Positions 8,105 to 15,735 of a stretch of DNA of 25,192 nucleotides are shown piece by piece. The notes beneath the pieces are model-generated. The model did not search any database, was not told the origin of the DNA, and was given only the letters and a program-made list of their open reading frames with translations. The stretch covers positions 1 through 25,192 of the forward strand of contig QMME01000009.1 of NCBI GenBank assembly GCA_003647095.1, written 5' to 3'. The position numbers and the translations under genes are program-made. The DNA comes from Deltaproteobacteria bacterium. GTDB lineage: Bacteria > Myxococcota > B64-G9. Within the stretch, counting starts at the first letter, position 1. Every line of letters begins with the position of its first letter.

Positions 8105-9568
8105 ATGGATCTCGACAAGGTACAACAGGCACTTACCTTCGACGACGTGCTGCTGCTGCCCGCCTACAGCGAGGTGCTGCCCAACCAGACCGACGTCTCT
8201 ACCAGGCTCACCCGCAAGCACCGGCTTAGTATTCCCATCGTCTCCTCGGCCATGGATACCGTCACCGAGTCGCACCTGGCCATCACCATGGCCCAGGAAG
8301 GCGGCCTCGGCATCCTGCACAAGAACATGAGCGTCTCCGAGCAGGTGGACGAGGTCAAGCGGGTCAAGAAGTTCGAAAGCGGCATCATCCGCGACCCCAT
8401 CACCATCGCCCCCGATCGGCTCCTGGCCGAGGCGGTGGAACTGATGCAGGCACACTCCATCTCGGGAATCCCCGTGGTACGCGACGGCATTCTGGTGGGC
8501 ATTCTCACCAACCGCGACCTGCGCTTCGAGCGCAACCTGCAGCAACGGGTGGAGCAGGTAATGACCACCGACCTGGTGACCGCCCGCGAGGGGATCTCTC
8601 CTGCCGAGGCCACGGACATCCTGCATCACCACAAGGTGGAAAAGCTGCCGGTGGTAGACGAGCAGCAACGCCTGCGGGGGCTGATCACCATCAAAGACCT
8701 GCAAAAGGCCAAGCGTTTTCCCAACGCCACCAAAGACGAGCACGGTTCGCTGATGGTGGGCGCGGCGGTGGGCGTGGGCCCGGCGGCCCGGCAACGGGCC
8801 GAAGCCCTGCTGGAAGCCGGCTGCGACGTGCTGGTCATCGACACCGCCCACGGCCACTCCCGGGGAGTGATCGACACCCTGCGACAGATCCGCCAGGCGT
8901 TTGCCGGTGCCGACATCATCGCCGGCAACGTGGCCACTGCCGCCGGTTGCCGGGCGCTCATCGAAGCCGGTGCCGACGCCGTCAAGGTAGGCATCGGCCC
9001 CGGCTCCATCTGCACCACCCGGGTGGTGGCCGGTGTGGGTGTACCCCAGATCACCGCCATCGCCGAGTGCGCCCGGGTGGGCGATGAACACGGTGTGCCC
9101 ATCATCGCCGACGGGGGGGTGAAGTACTCCGGCGACGTCACCAAGGCCCTGGCTGCCGGGGCTTCGGCGGTGATGATCGGCTCCTTGTTCGCCGGTACCG
9201 AGGAGAGTCCCGGCGAGGTGGTCTTCTACCAGGGCCGTTCCTACAAGGTATACCGCGGCATGGGCAGCCTGGGCGCCATGAAAGCGGGCAGCTCGGACCG
9301 CTATTTCCAGGACGACGTGCAGCGGGAGGAGAAGCTGGTTCCCGAGGGCATCGAGGGCCGCGTACCATACCGGGGCAAGCTCACCCAGGTGCTGTACCAG
9401 CTGGTGGGCGGCCTGCGCTCTGGCATGGGCTACACCGGCTGCGCCGATATCGAAACCTTGCGCCGCCAGGCCCGCTTTACCCGCATCACCTCGGCCGGGC
9501 TCCAGGAAAGTCACGTACACAACGTGATCATCACCCAGGAAGCCCCCAACTACCCGCTTTCCCAGTAG
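8105..9568 (+). CDS. guaB: Inosine-5'-monophosphate dehydrogenase
   Basis: GuaB oxidises IMP to XMP with NAD+, the committed step to guanine nucleotides. The 487-residue product matches the family length (E. coli 488). It starts with 'LTFDDVLLLPAYSEVLP', carries two CBS domains (about residues 95-205) inserted in the TIM barrel ('GIPVVRDGILVGILTNRDLR', 'KLPVVDEQQRLRGLITIKDL'), and has the catalytic loop 'GPGSICTTR' with C303, close to the E. coli catalytic Cys. ATG 8105 is set by a strong AGGAGG at 8092-8097, 7 nt upstream; the frame is open back to 8069 but nothing supports an earlier start. guaA follows after 10 nt, so the two genes form a guaBA operon as in many bacteria. Confidence 0.98.
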   Translation: MDLDKVQQALTFDDVLLLPAYSEVLPNQTDVSTRLTRKHRLSIPIVSSAMDTVTESHLAITMAQEGGLGILHKNMSVSEQVDEVKRVKKFESGIIRDPITIAPDRLLAEAVELMQAHSISGIPVVRDGILVGILTNRDLRFERNLQQRVEQVMTTDLVTAREGISPAEATDILHHHKVEKLPVVDEQQRLRGLITIKDLQKAKRFPNATKDEHGSLMVGAAVGVGPAARQRAEALLEAGCDVLVIDTAHGHSRGVIDTLRQIRQAFAGADIIAGNVATAAGCRALIEAGADAVKVGIGPGSICTTRVVAGVGVPQITAIAECARVGDEHGVPIIADGGVKYSGDVTKALAAGASAVMIGSLFAGTEESPGEVVFYQGRSYKVYRGMGSLGAMKAGSSDRYFQDDVQREEKLVPEGIEGRVPYRGKLTQVLYQLVGGLRSGMGYTGCADIETLRRQARFTRITSAGLQESHVHNVIITQEAPNYPLSQ

Positions 9569-9578
9569 GCCCGGCACC

Positions 9579-11132
9579 ATGGGCGGCCTCACTCTGGATA
9601 AAATCCTGGTTCTCGATTTCGGCTCCCAGTATACCCAGCTGATTGCCCGGCGGGTGCGCGAGTTGAACGTCTACTGCGAGATCCATCCCTGCCATCTGTC
9701 CGCCGACGAGATCCGCGCCTTCGCTCCGCGGGGAATCATCCTTTCCGGCGGCCCGGCCGGAGTCTACCAGGAGCAGGCCCCCACCTGCAGCCGGGAAATA
9801 TTCGAGTTGGGAGTGCCCCTGCTGGGCATCTGCTACGGCCAGCAGCTGATGATGAACCAGCTGGGAGGCCAGGTACAACCGTCCCGCCGCCGGGAATACG
9901 GCCGGGCCGAGCTGGAGATTCTCGACGACGGCGATCTCTTCCGCGGGCTGGGCCGGTCCGAGCGTACCCCGGTGTGGATGAGCCACGGTGACCGGGTGGA
10001 GAAACCGGCGCCGGGATTCGAGGTCATCGGCCGCAGCGACAACTCGCCCTATGCCGCCCTGCGCGATGGAGCCAGGCGTTTCTACGGCCTGCAGTTCCAC
10101 CCCGAGGTGGTGCACACCCCGCAGGGAAAACGCATGCTGTCCAACTTCGTGCTGGAGATCTGCGCCTGCCGGCCGGAATGGACCATGGCCAACTTCATCG
10201 ACCTGGCACGGGAGGAGATCAGCGCCCGGGTAGGCAGCGACGAGGTCATCCTGGCCCTTTCCGGCGGGGTGGATTCCTCGGTGGTGGCGGCGCTGCTGCA
10301 CCGAGCCCTGGGCCGGCAACTGCACTGTCTCTTTGTCGACAACGGCCTGCTGCGCCTCGGCGAAGCCCGCTCGGTGGAAGAGGTATTCGGCAGCCATTTC
10401 GGCATGGACCTGGTAGTAGTGGACGCGGCCGTTGAATTCGTCCAGGCGCTGGCCGGAGTGCAGGATCCCGAGCGCAAGCGCAAGATCATCGGCCAGAAGT
10501 TCATCGAGGTCTTTGAACGCGAGGCCGGACGCTTTGCCCGCGCCCGTTTCCTGGCCCAGGGAACGCTGTATCCTGACGTCATCGAATCGCGCTCGGTACG
10601 CGGCCCCTCGGCCACCATCAAGAGCCACCATAACGTCGGCGGCCTGCCCGAACGCATGAACCTGGAACTGATCGAACCGCTCAAGGAACTGTTCAAGGAC
10701 GAGGTGAGAGTGCTGGGCCGCGAACTGGGACTGCCCCGGGAAATCGTCGAGCGCCAGCCGTTCCCCGGCCCCGGCCTGGGCGTGCGGGTGATCGGCGAGA
10801 TAACCCCCGAACGCCTCGACACCCTGCGTCGCGCCGACGCCATCCTGCAACAGGAGGCGGACCAGGCCGGACTGCTGGCCGAGACCTGGCAGACCTTCGC
10901 GGTGCTGTTGCCGGTGCGCTCGGTGGGGGTGATGGGCGACGAGCGCACCTACGAGCAGACACTGGTTATCCGGTCGGTTACCAGCGTCGATGGCATGACC
11001 GCCGACTGGGCCCGCCTGCCTTACGACACCCTGGCCATCATCTCCAACCGCATCATCAACGAGGTCAGGGGGGTAAACCGCGTCCTCTACGACATCTCCT
11101 CCAAGCCTCCCGCCACCATCGAGTGGGAATAG
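9579..11132 (+). CDS. guaA: GMP synthase (glutamine-hydrolysing)
   Basis: GuaA turns XMP into GMP using ATP and ammonia drawn from glutamine. The 517-residue product is full length (E. coli 525). The N-terminal class I glutamine amidotransferase has the nucleophile C85 in 'GICYGQQLM' and the H174/E176 pair in 'FHPEVVHT'. The ATP pyrophosphatase domain has the P-loop S228-GGVDSS. The C-terminal dimerisation domain ends 'YDISSKPPATIEWE', the usual end of GuaA. The ATG at 9579 lies 10 nt after the guaB stop with only a weak ribosome site, so it is probably translated by coupling. It provides the second step of the pathway begun by guaB. Confidence 0.98.
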   Translation: MGGLTLDKILVLDFGSQYTQLIARRVRELNVYCEIHPCHLSADEIRAFAPRGIILSGGPAGVYQEQAPTCSREIFELGVPLLGICYGQQLMMNQLGGQVQPSRRREYGRAELEILDDGDLFRGLGRSERTPVWMSHGDRVEKPAPGFEVIGRSDNSPYAALRDGARRFYGLQFHPEVVHTPQGKRMLSNFVLEICACRPEWTMANFIDLAREEISARVGSDEVILALSGGVDSSVVAALLHRALGRQLHCLFVDNGLLRLGEARSVEEVFGSHFGMDLVVVDAAVEFVQALAGVQDPERKRKIIGQKFIEVFEREAGRFARARFLAQGTLYPDVIESRSVRGPSATIKSHHNVGGLPERMNLELIEPLKELFKDEVRVLGRELGLPREIVERQPFPGPGLGVRVIGEITPERLDTLRRADAILQQEADQAGLLAETWQTFAVLLPVRSVGVMGDERTYEQTLVIRSVTSVDGMTADWARLPYDTLAIISNRIINEVRGVNRVLYDISSKPPATIEWE

Positions 11133-11178
11133 GACCCATAGGCAAGACCGGCCTCCCGGTGCCGGCGGTTCCAGGTAC

Positions 11179-11220
11179 AAAAAAACGCCCCGGGATTGAA
11201 GAACTTTTGCCGGCAGGCGT
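11179..11220 (-). terminator. Terminator-like hairpin with T7 on the minus strand
   Basis: Read on the minus strand, ACGCC TG CCGG, a 16-nt loop, CCGG and GGCGT form a 9-bp stem with a 2-nt bulge, running straight into seven T (complement of A7 at 11179-11185). This is the form of an intrinsic terminator, but it would stop leftward transcription, and I see no minus-strand gene. On the + strand the hairpin has no T run. It sits between guaA and the LPP20-like gene. Confidence 0.45.
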
Positions 11221-11257
11221 CAAAACGATCCGGTCATCCACAGCTTGGCGAACCACC

Positions 11258-11285
11258 TTGACAATGTTTGAAACCGAGTGATAGC
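11258..11285 (+). promoter_or_regulatory. Promoter for the envelope gene cluster
   Basis: TTGACA at 11258-11263 is a perfect -35. GATAGC at 11280-11285 follows after 16 nt, with the central ATA of the -10 kept. Transcription would start near 11292, about 35 nt before the LPP20-like gene, and could run through the four genes to 14593. Confidence 0.5.
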
Positions 11286-11326
11286 TTGCGGTGATACATG
11301 AGGAAATCCAAAAGAGGAGGAAGTCC

Positions 11327-12160
11327 ATGAACCGGGCAAGAGTGGGTGGCGTGCTTCTGACCGCCGTACTGGCCGTGGTCTTGTGTGCCCCGGCCTGGGG
11401 CCAGCAGGGTGGCGAATTGACCCAGGGAGACCTGCAGGTGCAGCACGGACAGGTCGACTGGACCAACCGCACCATCACCGCCACGGGCAGCGGCGCCCCC
11501 GACCTGAAGGCTCCCAACGTGGCCGTGGCCAGGCTGGGCGCGGAACGAGTGGCCAAGATGGACGCCCTGCGTAACATCCTGGAGGTGCTCAAGGGCGTGC
11601 AGTTGGACTCCGCCATCACCGTGGAAAAGGAAATGGTCACCAACTCCAAGATGCGCGCTCGCGTGCAGGGTCTCATCCGTAATTTCAAGGTATTGAAAAC
11701 AAAGTACTACTCGGACGGCGGAGTGGACCTGGTGGTGCAGGTATCACTGGACGGGCCGCTGGGCTCGGCGCTGGTCAAGCCGGGCGGACAGGGCGCCAAC
11801 CTGCCGGCATCCGGGCAGGCCCCGGGTTCGGGCCTCATTATCGATGCCCGCGGGCTAAAGGTCATGCCGGCCCTGGCCCCCCGCATCCTCGACGAGGACG
11901 GCAAGGTGGTCTACGGTGCCAACATTCTCGACCAGAAGGTCCTGGAGCAGAAAGGAGTGCTGGCGTACTACAAAGACCTGGCCGCTGCCCGCAAGAGTTC
12001 CCGTGCCGGCTCCAAGCCCCTGGTGGTAAAGGCCCTGCGGCTGGCCGAAGGCAGCCGCACCGACGTGGTCATTTCCAATGCCGATGCCGTCAAGTTGCGC
12101 GATCCCAATGCCAACCTGCAATTCCTGGCCCAGGGCCGGGTGCTGCTGGTTACCAATTGA
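11327..12160 (+). CDS. Secreted LPP20-like protein
   Basis: This 277-residue protein has an N-terminal signal peptide (charged MNRAR, hydrophobic core, cut likely after A-W-G at residue 25). Residues about 60-150 resemble the LPP20 / FlgT N-terminal fold: a long helix with repeated Ala and Leu ('ERVAKMDALRNILEVLKGV'), a middle part 'VQGLIRNFKVLKTKYYSDGG', and a strand 'VDLVVQVSL'. The C-terminal half (from about residue 165, after a Gly/Pro-rich linker) has 'SGLIIDARGLKVMPALAPRILDEDGKVVYG', a pattern I have seen beside LPP20 domains in deltaproteobacteria but cannot assign a function. ATG 11327 has the strong site GAGGAGG upstream. The Cys at residue 20 is preceded by Leu, not a small residue, so it is probably not a lipoprotein. 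The next gene encodes a second protein with a similar N-terminal domain. Confidence 0.75.
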   Translation: MNRARVGGVLLTAVLAVVLCAPAWGQQGGELTQGDLQVQHGQVDWTNRTITATGSGAPDLKAPNVAVARLGAERVAKMDALRNILEVLKGVQLDSAITVEKEMVTNSKMRARVQGLIRNFKVLKTKYYSDGGVDLVVQVSLDGPLGSALVKPGGQGANLPASGQAPGSGLIIDARGLKVMPALAPRILDEDGKVVYGANILDQKVLEQKGVLAYYKDLAAARKSSRAGSKPLVVKALRLAEGSRTDVVISNADAVKLRDPNANLQFLAQGRVLLVTN

Positions 12161-12194
12161 CGGCTGGCGGCTGAAGGTGACAAGGAGACATGCC

Positions 12195-13382
12195 ATGAAA
12201 CCAAGCGTTGCCACGAGTTGCTTCCTGGCGCTGGTGCTGCTGGCCCTGCCGGCACGGGCCGGAGACGTGCAGGAGATCGAGGCCAAGGGCGAAGCGGCCA
12301 TAATGCAGGGCGACAAGGCCATGGCCCGTGACAAGGCCATCGACGATGCCTTGCGCAAGGCGGTGGAGTCGGCCGTGGGCACCATGATCTCCTCGGAGAC
12401 CATTACCGAGAACTACCAGTTGCTCTCTGACCGCATCTATTCCCACTCGGACGGTTATGTTCAGAAGTACCGCATCACCGACGAGCGCGAGGAAGACGGG
12501 GTCTACATCGTCGAGGTGAAGGCCAAGGTGGGCATCGGCAGCATACAAAACGACCTGCAGAGCTTGAAGCTGCTGATGCAGCGCAAGGACATGCCCCGGG
12601 TGCTGATCTTGGTGGCCGAGCAGAACATCGGCAGCGGCAAGATGAGTTACTGGTGGGGAGGCCACAGCGGCGGGCACGTCCTGGCCGAGGACATGCGCAT
12701 CGTCGAGTCCACCATCATGGACATCATGCGCGAAAAGGGCTTCACCTTCGTCGACCCGGAAACCCTCAGCGGTACCAAGAAGGTCAGCGTCCCGGTAGCC
12801 CTGCTCACCGACAAGCAGGCCATGCGCGTGGCCCGCACCACCGATGCCGAGTTGATCATCGTCGGCAAGGCGGTGGCCCGGGACCTGGGACAAACCTGGG
12901 AGGGCACCCGTTACAAGACAGCCAGCGCCGAGGTGTCGGTGCGGGCCATCAACACCTCCAACGGCGAGGTCATCGCCTCTGCCAGCGTCCCCGGTCAGGC
13001 CTGGAACATCAACACCACCGCCGCCGGCAGCCAGGCTCTGCGCAACGCCGGCAAGGCTGCGGCCGAGAAACTCATTGAACAAATAACCGCCAAGTGGGTG
13101 GCCGAAACCAGTTCCACCACCCGGGTCCGGGTGATAGTCAGCGGGGTCAAAAACAGCCGCATGCTCAAGAAGCTTACCGGCGTTCTTTCCGGGCAGGTGC
13201 GGGGGGTGAAATCGGTCTACACCCGCCGCATGAAGGCCGGAGAAGCGGAGCTGGAAATCATGCTGGCCGGCAAGACCCGGGACCTGGCGGCCGAACTCGA
13301 GGCCAAGGATTTTGGCGGTGTTTTCAAACTGGAAGTGGAGTCGGTACGGGCCAGTTCTCTGCGCTTGAAGCTGCTGCCGTGA
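12195..13382 (+). CDS. Secreted FlgT-like protein (LPP20/FlgT_N domain plus C-terminal domains)
   Basis: This 395-residue protein begins with a signal peptide (cut likely after A-R-A, residue 22). Residues about 27-120 match the FlgT N-terminal pattern: 'GEAAIMQGDKAMARDKAIDD' followed by an Ala-rich helix, 'DRIYSHSDGYVQKYRI' and 'GVYIVEVKAKVGIGSI'. A middle domain from about residue 135 ('MPRVLILVAEQNIG', 'ESTIMDIMREKGFTFVD', 'DAELIIVGKAVARDLG') looks like the nucleotide-free alpha/beta fold of FlgT_M/TolB-N type proteins. The C-terminal part (from about 310) is a smaller alpha/beta unit. In Vibrio, FlgT forms the outer-membrane H ring of a sheathed flagellum; no flagellar gene is near here, so another envelope role is likely. 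ATG 12195 has AAGGAGA at 12182-12188. The stop overlaps the next start. Confidence 0.75.
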   Translation: MKPSVATSCFLALVLLALPARAGDVQEIEAKGEAAIMQGDKAMARDKAIDDALRKAVESAVGTMISSETITENYQLLSDRIYSHSDGYVQKYRITDEREEDGVYIVEVKAKVGIGSIQNDLQSLKLLMQRKDMPRVLILVAEQNIGSGKMSYWWGGHSGGHVLAEDMRIVESTIMDIMREKGFTFVDPETLSGTKKVSVPVALLTDKQAMRVARTTDAELIIVGKAVARDLGQTWEGTRYKTASAEVSVRAINTSNGEVIASASVPGQAWNINTTAAGSQALRNAGKAAAEKLIEQITAKWVAETSSTTRVRVIVSGVKNSRMLKKLTGVLSGQVRGVKSVYTRRMKAGEAELEIMLAGKTRDLAAELEAKDFGGVFKLEVESVRASSLRLKLLP

Positions 13383-13720
13383 ACCCGACCAAGCTGGCAA
13401 CCAGGCTGACAGCGGCACTGGCCTTGTTGGCGGCGGCCTGTGCCGGCAACCGGGCCGATATTCCACAACCGGTCATGCTAGCGGGAGAAAACACCATGGC
13501 GTTGCAAGTGGATTGCCAACCCGAGCAGGCCGAAGTGGAGATCGACGGGGTTCTGCAGGGAAGCTGCGCCTCCCTCAACGGCAAGCGTATCAGGCTGCCT
13601 GCCGGCAGCCATCGCCTGCAGGTGCGCGCGCCGGGCTTTCGCCCCTTCACCTCGCAGGTGGATGCCCGTGGCATGTTGCAACGGCTGACGGTGACACTAC
13701 AGCGTTATCAGCCGCTATGA
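13379..13720 (+). CDS. Small PEGA-domain probable lipoprotein
   Basis: The GTG start overlaps the stop of the FlgT-like gene as GTGA, so the two are coupled. The 113-residue product has a hydrophobic leader ending 'LLAAAC' with C21, a plausible though not ideal lipobox. Residues about 40-110 form a PEGA-type beta-sandwich: 'VDCQPEQAEVEIDGVLQGSC', then 'LPAGSHRLQVRAPGFRPF', the usual 'G.H.l.v...Gy.p' pattern. PEGA domains are thought to sit outside the inner membrane and to bind surface structures; their exact ligands are not known. The same domain type occurs twice in the kinase at 21789. No ribosome site is needed with this overlap, and none is clear. Confidence 0.75.
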   Translation: MNPTKLATRLTAALALLAAACAGNRADIPQPVMLAGENTMALQVDCQPEQAEVEIDGVLQGSCASLNGKRIRLPAGSHRLQVRAPGFRPFTSQVDARGMLQRLTVTLQRYQPL

Positions 13721-13750
13721 GGCATGCCGGCCGGGCTGGCCGACAGAGGA

Positions 13751-13785
13751 GAGCATGACTGCTCATGAGGTTTTCTGAAAACCTC
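13751..13785. repeat. Two small inverted repeats before the FecR-domain gene
   Basis: GAGCA (13751-13755) and TGCTC (13760-13764) form a 5-bp stem with a 4-nt loop. Directly after it, GAGGTTTTCTGAAAACCTC (13767-13785) is a perfect 9-bp inverted repeat around a single central T. There is no T run after either. The second lies 22 nt before the start codon, just upstream of the GGAGGA ribosome site, so it could be an operator, or an RNA hairpin affecting translation of the FecR-domain gene. Confidence 0.65.
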
Positions 13786-13807
13786 GCAAGCAACGGAGGA
13801 ACAAGCA

Positions 13808-14593
13808 ATGAACAGGTCCGTCACTTCCTGGTTTTGGCTGGTGCTGCTGCCCCTGTGCCTGGGGCTTGACGCTCACGGCAAGAGTCCGGCCCCGTCCCCC
13901 GCCGGACAGGTTACCTACCTCAAGGGATGGGCGCAGGTGAAGCGAGGCGGCCAGTGGACGCGCATCGACAAGGGCAGCGCGCTCCTCTGGGGAGACGTGG
14001 TGGCTACCGGCAAGAAACGCACTCGCCTGGAAATCCGCCTGGCCGACGACAGCGTGGTGCGCTTGGGGCGCAACTCCCGGCTGGTCATCGACAAGGCGCG
14101 CTTCTCGTCCTCGGGCCGGGAGTTCTCCGCCAGGCTCATGCAGGGCAAGGTCTACGCCGTGGTGTCCCGCTTTACCGGAAGCGACTCCACCTTCAAGATC
14201 ACCACTCGCAATGCCGTGGCCGGTGTTCGCGGTACCACCTTCCGCATCGACGCCAAGAAAGACCGCAGCACCGTGGTGCGGGTCTACACCGGTGCCGTGG
14301 CCGTGTCCAACGCCCCCATCTTCGCCAAACCCGGCCGGGTACCCAAGCCCGGAAAGCGGGGCGGGGTACCTCGCCGGGGGGTCAAGCCAGGAGGCCCGGG
14401 TCGGGTGGAGGTGGCCGGTCCCCAGGAAATAAGCAAGCAGGAGTGGGAAGAAATGGTAGCCAAGGCCATGCAGGAAATTCGCGTGAGCGCTGCCGGCAAG
14501 CTGTCGGCACCGGTGGCTTTCGACGCCCAGGCAGACGCCGCCGATGAATGGGTGGCCTGGAACAAGTCCCGAGACGAACAGGTAAAGAAGTAA
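13808..14593 (+). CDS. Secreted FecR-domain protein
   Basis: This 261-residue protein has a signal peptide (about residues 1-24) and a FecR domain at about 30-165: 'GQVTYLKGWAQVKRGGQWTR', 'GDVVATGKKRTRLEIRLADD', 'SVVRLGRNSRLVID', and the closing 'TTRNAVAGVRGTTFRID' that marks the family. It is not the anti-sigma type of FecR, since it has a cleavable leader and no cytoplasmic N-terminal part; such proteins are common in deltaproteobacterial envelopes and their role is unclear. A Pro/Gly/Arg-rich linker follows at about 175-205, then a charged helical tail. ATG 13808 has a strong GGAGGA upstream. With the three genes before it, it makes a run of four exported proteins. Confidence 0.82.
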   Translation: MNRSVTSWFWLVLLPLCLGLDAHGKSPAPSPAGQVTYLKGWAQVKRGGQWTRIDKGSALLWGDVVATGKKRTRLEIRLADDSVVRLGRNSRLVIDKARFSSSGREFSARLMQGKVYAVVSRFTGSDSTFKITTRNAVAGVRGTTFRIDAKKDRSTVVRVYTGAVAVSNAPIFAKPGRVPKPGKRGGVPRRGVKPGGPGRVEVAGPQEISKQEWEEMVAKAMQEIRVSAAGKLSAPVAFDAQADAADEWVAWNKSRDEQVKK

Positions 14594-14622
14594 CCTGGCA
14601 TCTCTCCCGATACTCTTCCCGG

Positions 14623-15735
14623 ATGCCCGCAGAAAAACACTCATACTGGCGGAAGGTGGCCCTGGTGGTCTCCGTCTCGGTGACCGTGGGCCTGTTGTTG
14701 TACCTGTTGCGCGGCATGTTGGCACCGGTGCTGCTGGCCTTCTTGCTGGCCTACCTGTTCGATCCGCTGGCCGACTGGTTGGAACGCCACAGCTGGCCTC
14801 GCCCGCTGGCGGTATCCCTGTGCCTGCTGGTGCTGGTGGTCTTGACCGTCGGGGTCATCGCCCTGGTGATACCCACCATCTACCATGAAATCGGCGCCCT
14901 GGCCCGAAAGGCACCGCAGTACGTGGCCCGGGTACAGTCCGCCCTGGTGCCCTGGATAGAGAAGAACCTGGGCTGGCAACTTTCCGGGCAGTCACTGGGA
15001 GAGGTCCTCAGCAGTACCGCCAACAAGCTCTCCGCCTCGGCCGAGCAACTGGCCGGCCCCCTGGCCCGCATCGTTCAGCAGTTGCTGTCAAGCATCGCCG
15101 GGCTGCTGTCTGCACTCATCGTGTTGGTACTGATTCCCTTGTTCACCTATTTCTTCCTGGTCGACTATGATCGCATAGTGAACTGGTTCGTGGAGTTGGT
15201 CCCCCCCGCCCGTCGTCCGCTCTTTTTGGAGCGGGCCCGGGAGATCGACGAGGTCTTTTCCGGCTTCCTGCGCGGGCAGGGTACGGTGTGCGCCATCCTG
15301 GCGGTCATCTACTCCGTGGCCCTGACCCTGGCCGGGGTGCCGGCGGGAGTAACCATCGGCGTCATCACCGGCCTGTTCAACTTCGTCCCCTACGTGGGTA
15401 CCACCACCGGCATCCTGCTCAGCTGCCTGTTTCTGCTGCTCGAGGGAAGCAGCTGGAGCGCCTTCCTGGTGGTAGGCATCATCTTTGCCGCGGTCAACCT
15501 GGTCGACGGCCTGTTCATCACCCCCAGGGTACTGGGCAAGCGGTTGGGCCTGGCGCCGGTAGCGGTAATCCTGGCCTTGATGGCCTTCGGCGAGATCTTC
15601 GGTTTCGTCGGAGTGCTCATGGCGGTACCGGTGACGGCCATCGGCAAGGTGCTGGGAAAACACGCCCTGGCGGCATATCGCCAGAGCCGCCTCTACAATG
15701 CCGCCGACGGAGAAGGAGGCCATGGCGACGGCTAA
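14623..15735 (+). CDS. AI-2E/PerM-family membrane transporter
   Basis: The 370-residue product has the layout of the AI-2E transporter family (PerM, YdiK, TqsA): two N-terminal helices after 'SYWRKVALVVSVSVTVGLLL', 'FLLAYLFDPLADWLERH', a soluble middle part, then helices with 'FLRGQGTVCAILAVIYSVAL', 'GLFNFVPYVGTTTG' and 'LVDGLFITPRVLGKRLGLAP', which are family signatures. Members export or move small molecules including autoinducer-2 in E. coli TqsA, and others act in Na+/H+ exchange; which applies here cannot be told. I chose ATG 14623, 29 nt after the FecR gene. The frame is also open to ATG 14548, but that would overlap the FecR gene and precede the membrane part with an unlikely charged stretch. 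The end overlaps the next gene by 14 nt. Confidence 0.88.
   Translation: MPAEKHSYWRKVALVVSVSVTVGLLLYLLRGMLAPVLLAFLLAYLFDPLADWLERHSWPRPLAVSLCLLVLVVLTVGVIALVIPTIYHEIGALARKAPQYVARVQSALVPWIEKNLGWQLSGQSLGEVLSSTANKLSASAEQLAGPLARIVQQLLSSIAGLLSALIVLVLIPLFTYFFLVDYDRIVNWFVELVPPARRPLFLERAREIDEVFSGFLRGQGTVCAILAVIYSVALTLAGVPAGVTIGVITGLFNFVPYVGTTTGILLSCLFLLLEGSSWSAFLVVGIIFAAVNLVDGLFITPRVLGKRLGLAPVAVILALMAFGEIFGFVGVLMAVPVTAIGKVLGKHALAAYRQSRLYNAADGEGGHGDG

Noticed and set aside
7910..9592. Long open frame on the minus strand across guaB, and similar ones across guaA, plsB and the RND gene
   Set aside because: They mirror well-known genes, have low-complexity shadow-type translations and no ribosome sites; GC-rich DNA makes such frames by chance.
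12190..12198. Mini open frame ATG CCA TGA overlapping the start of the FlgT-like gene
   Set aside because: The ribosome site is only one base away from this ATG but well spaced for ATG 12195, so it is probably chance.
11327..14593. Reading the LPP20/FlgT-like cluster as a flagellar locus
   Set aside because: No other flagellar gene is present in the window, and the PEGA and FecR neighbours point to a general envelope role.
13808..14593. FecR-domain gene as an anti-sigma factor with a partner sigma gene
   Set aside because: The protein has a cleavable signal peptide and no cytoplasmic region, and no ECF sigma gene stands next to it.
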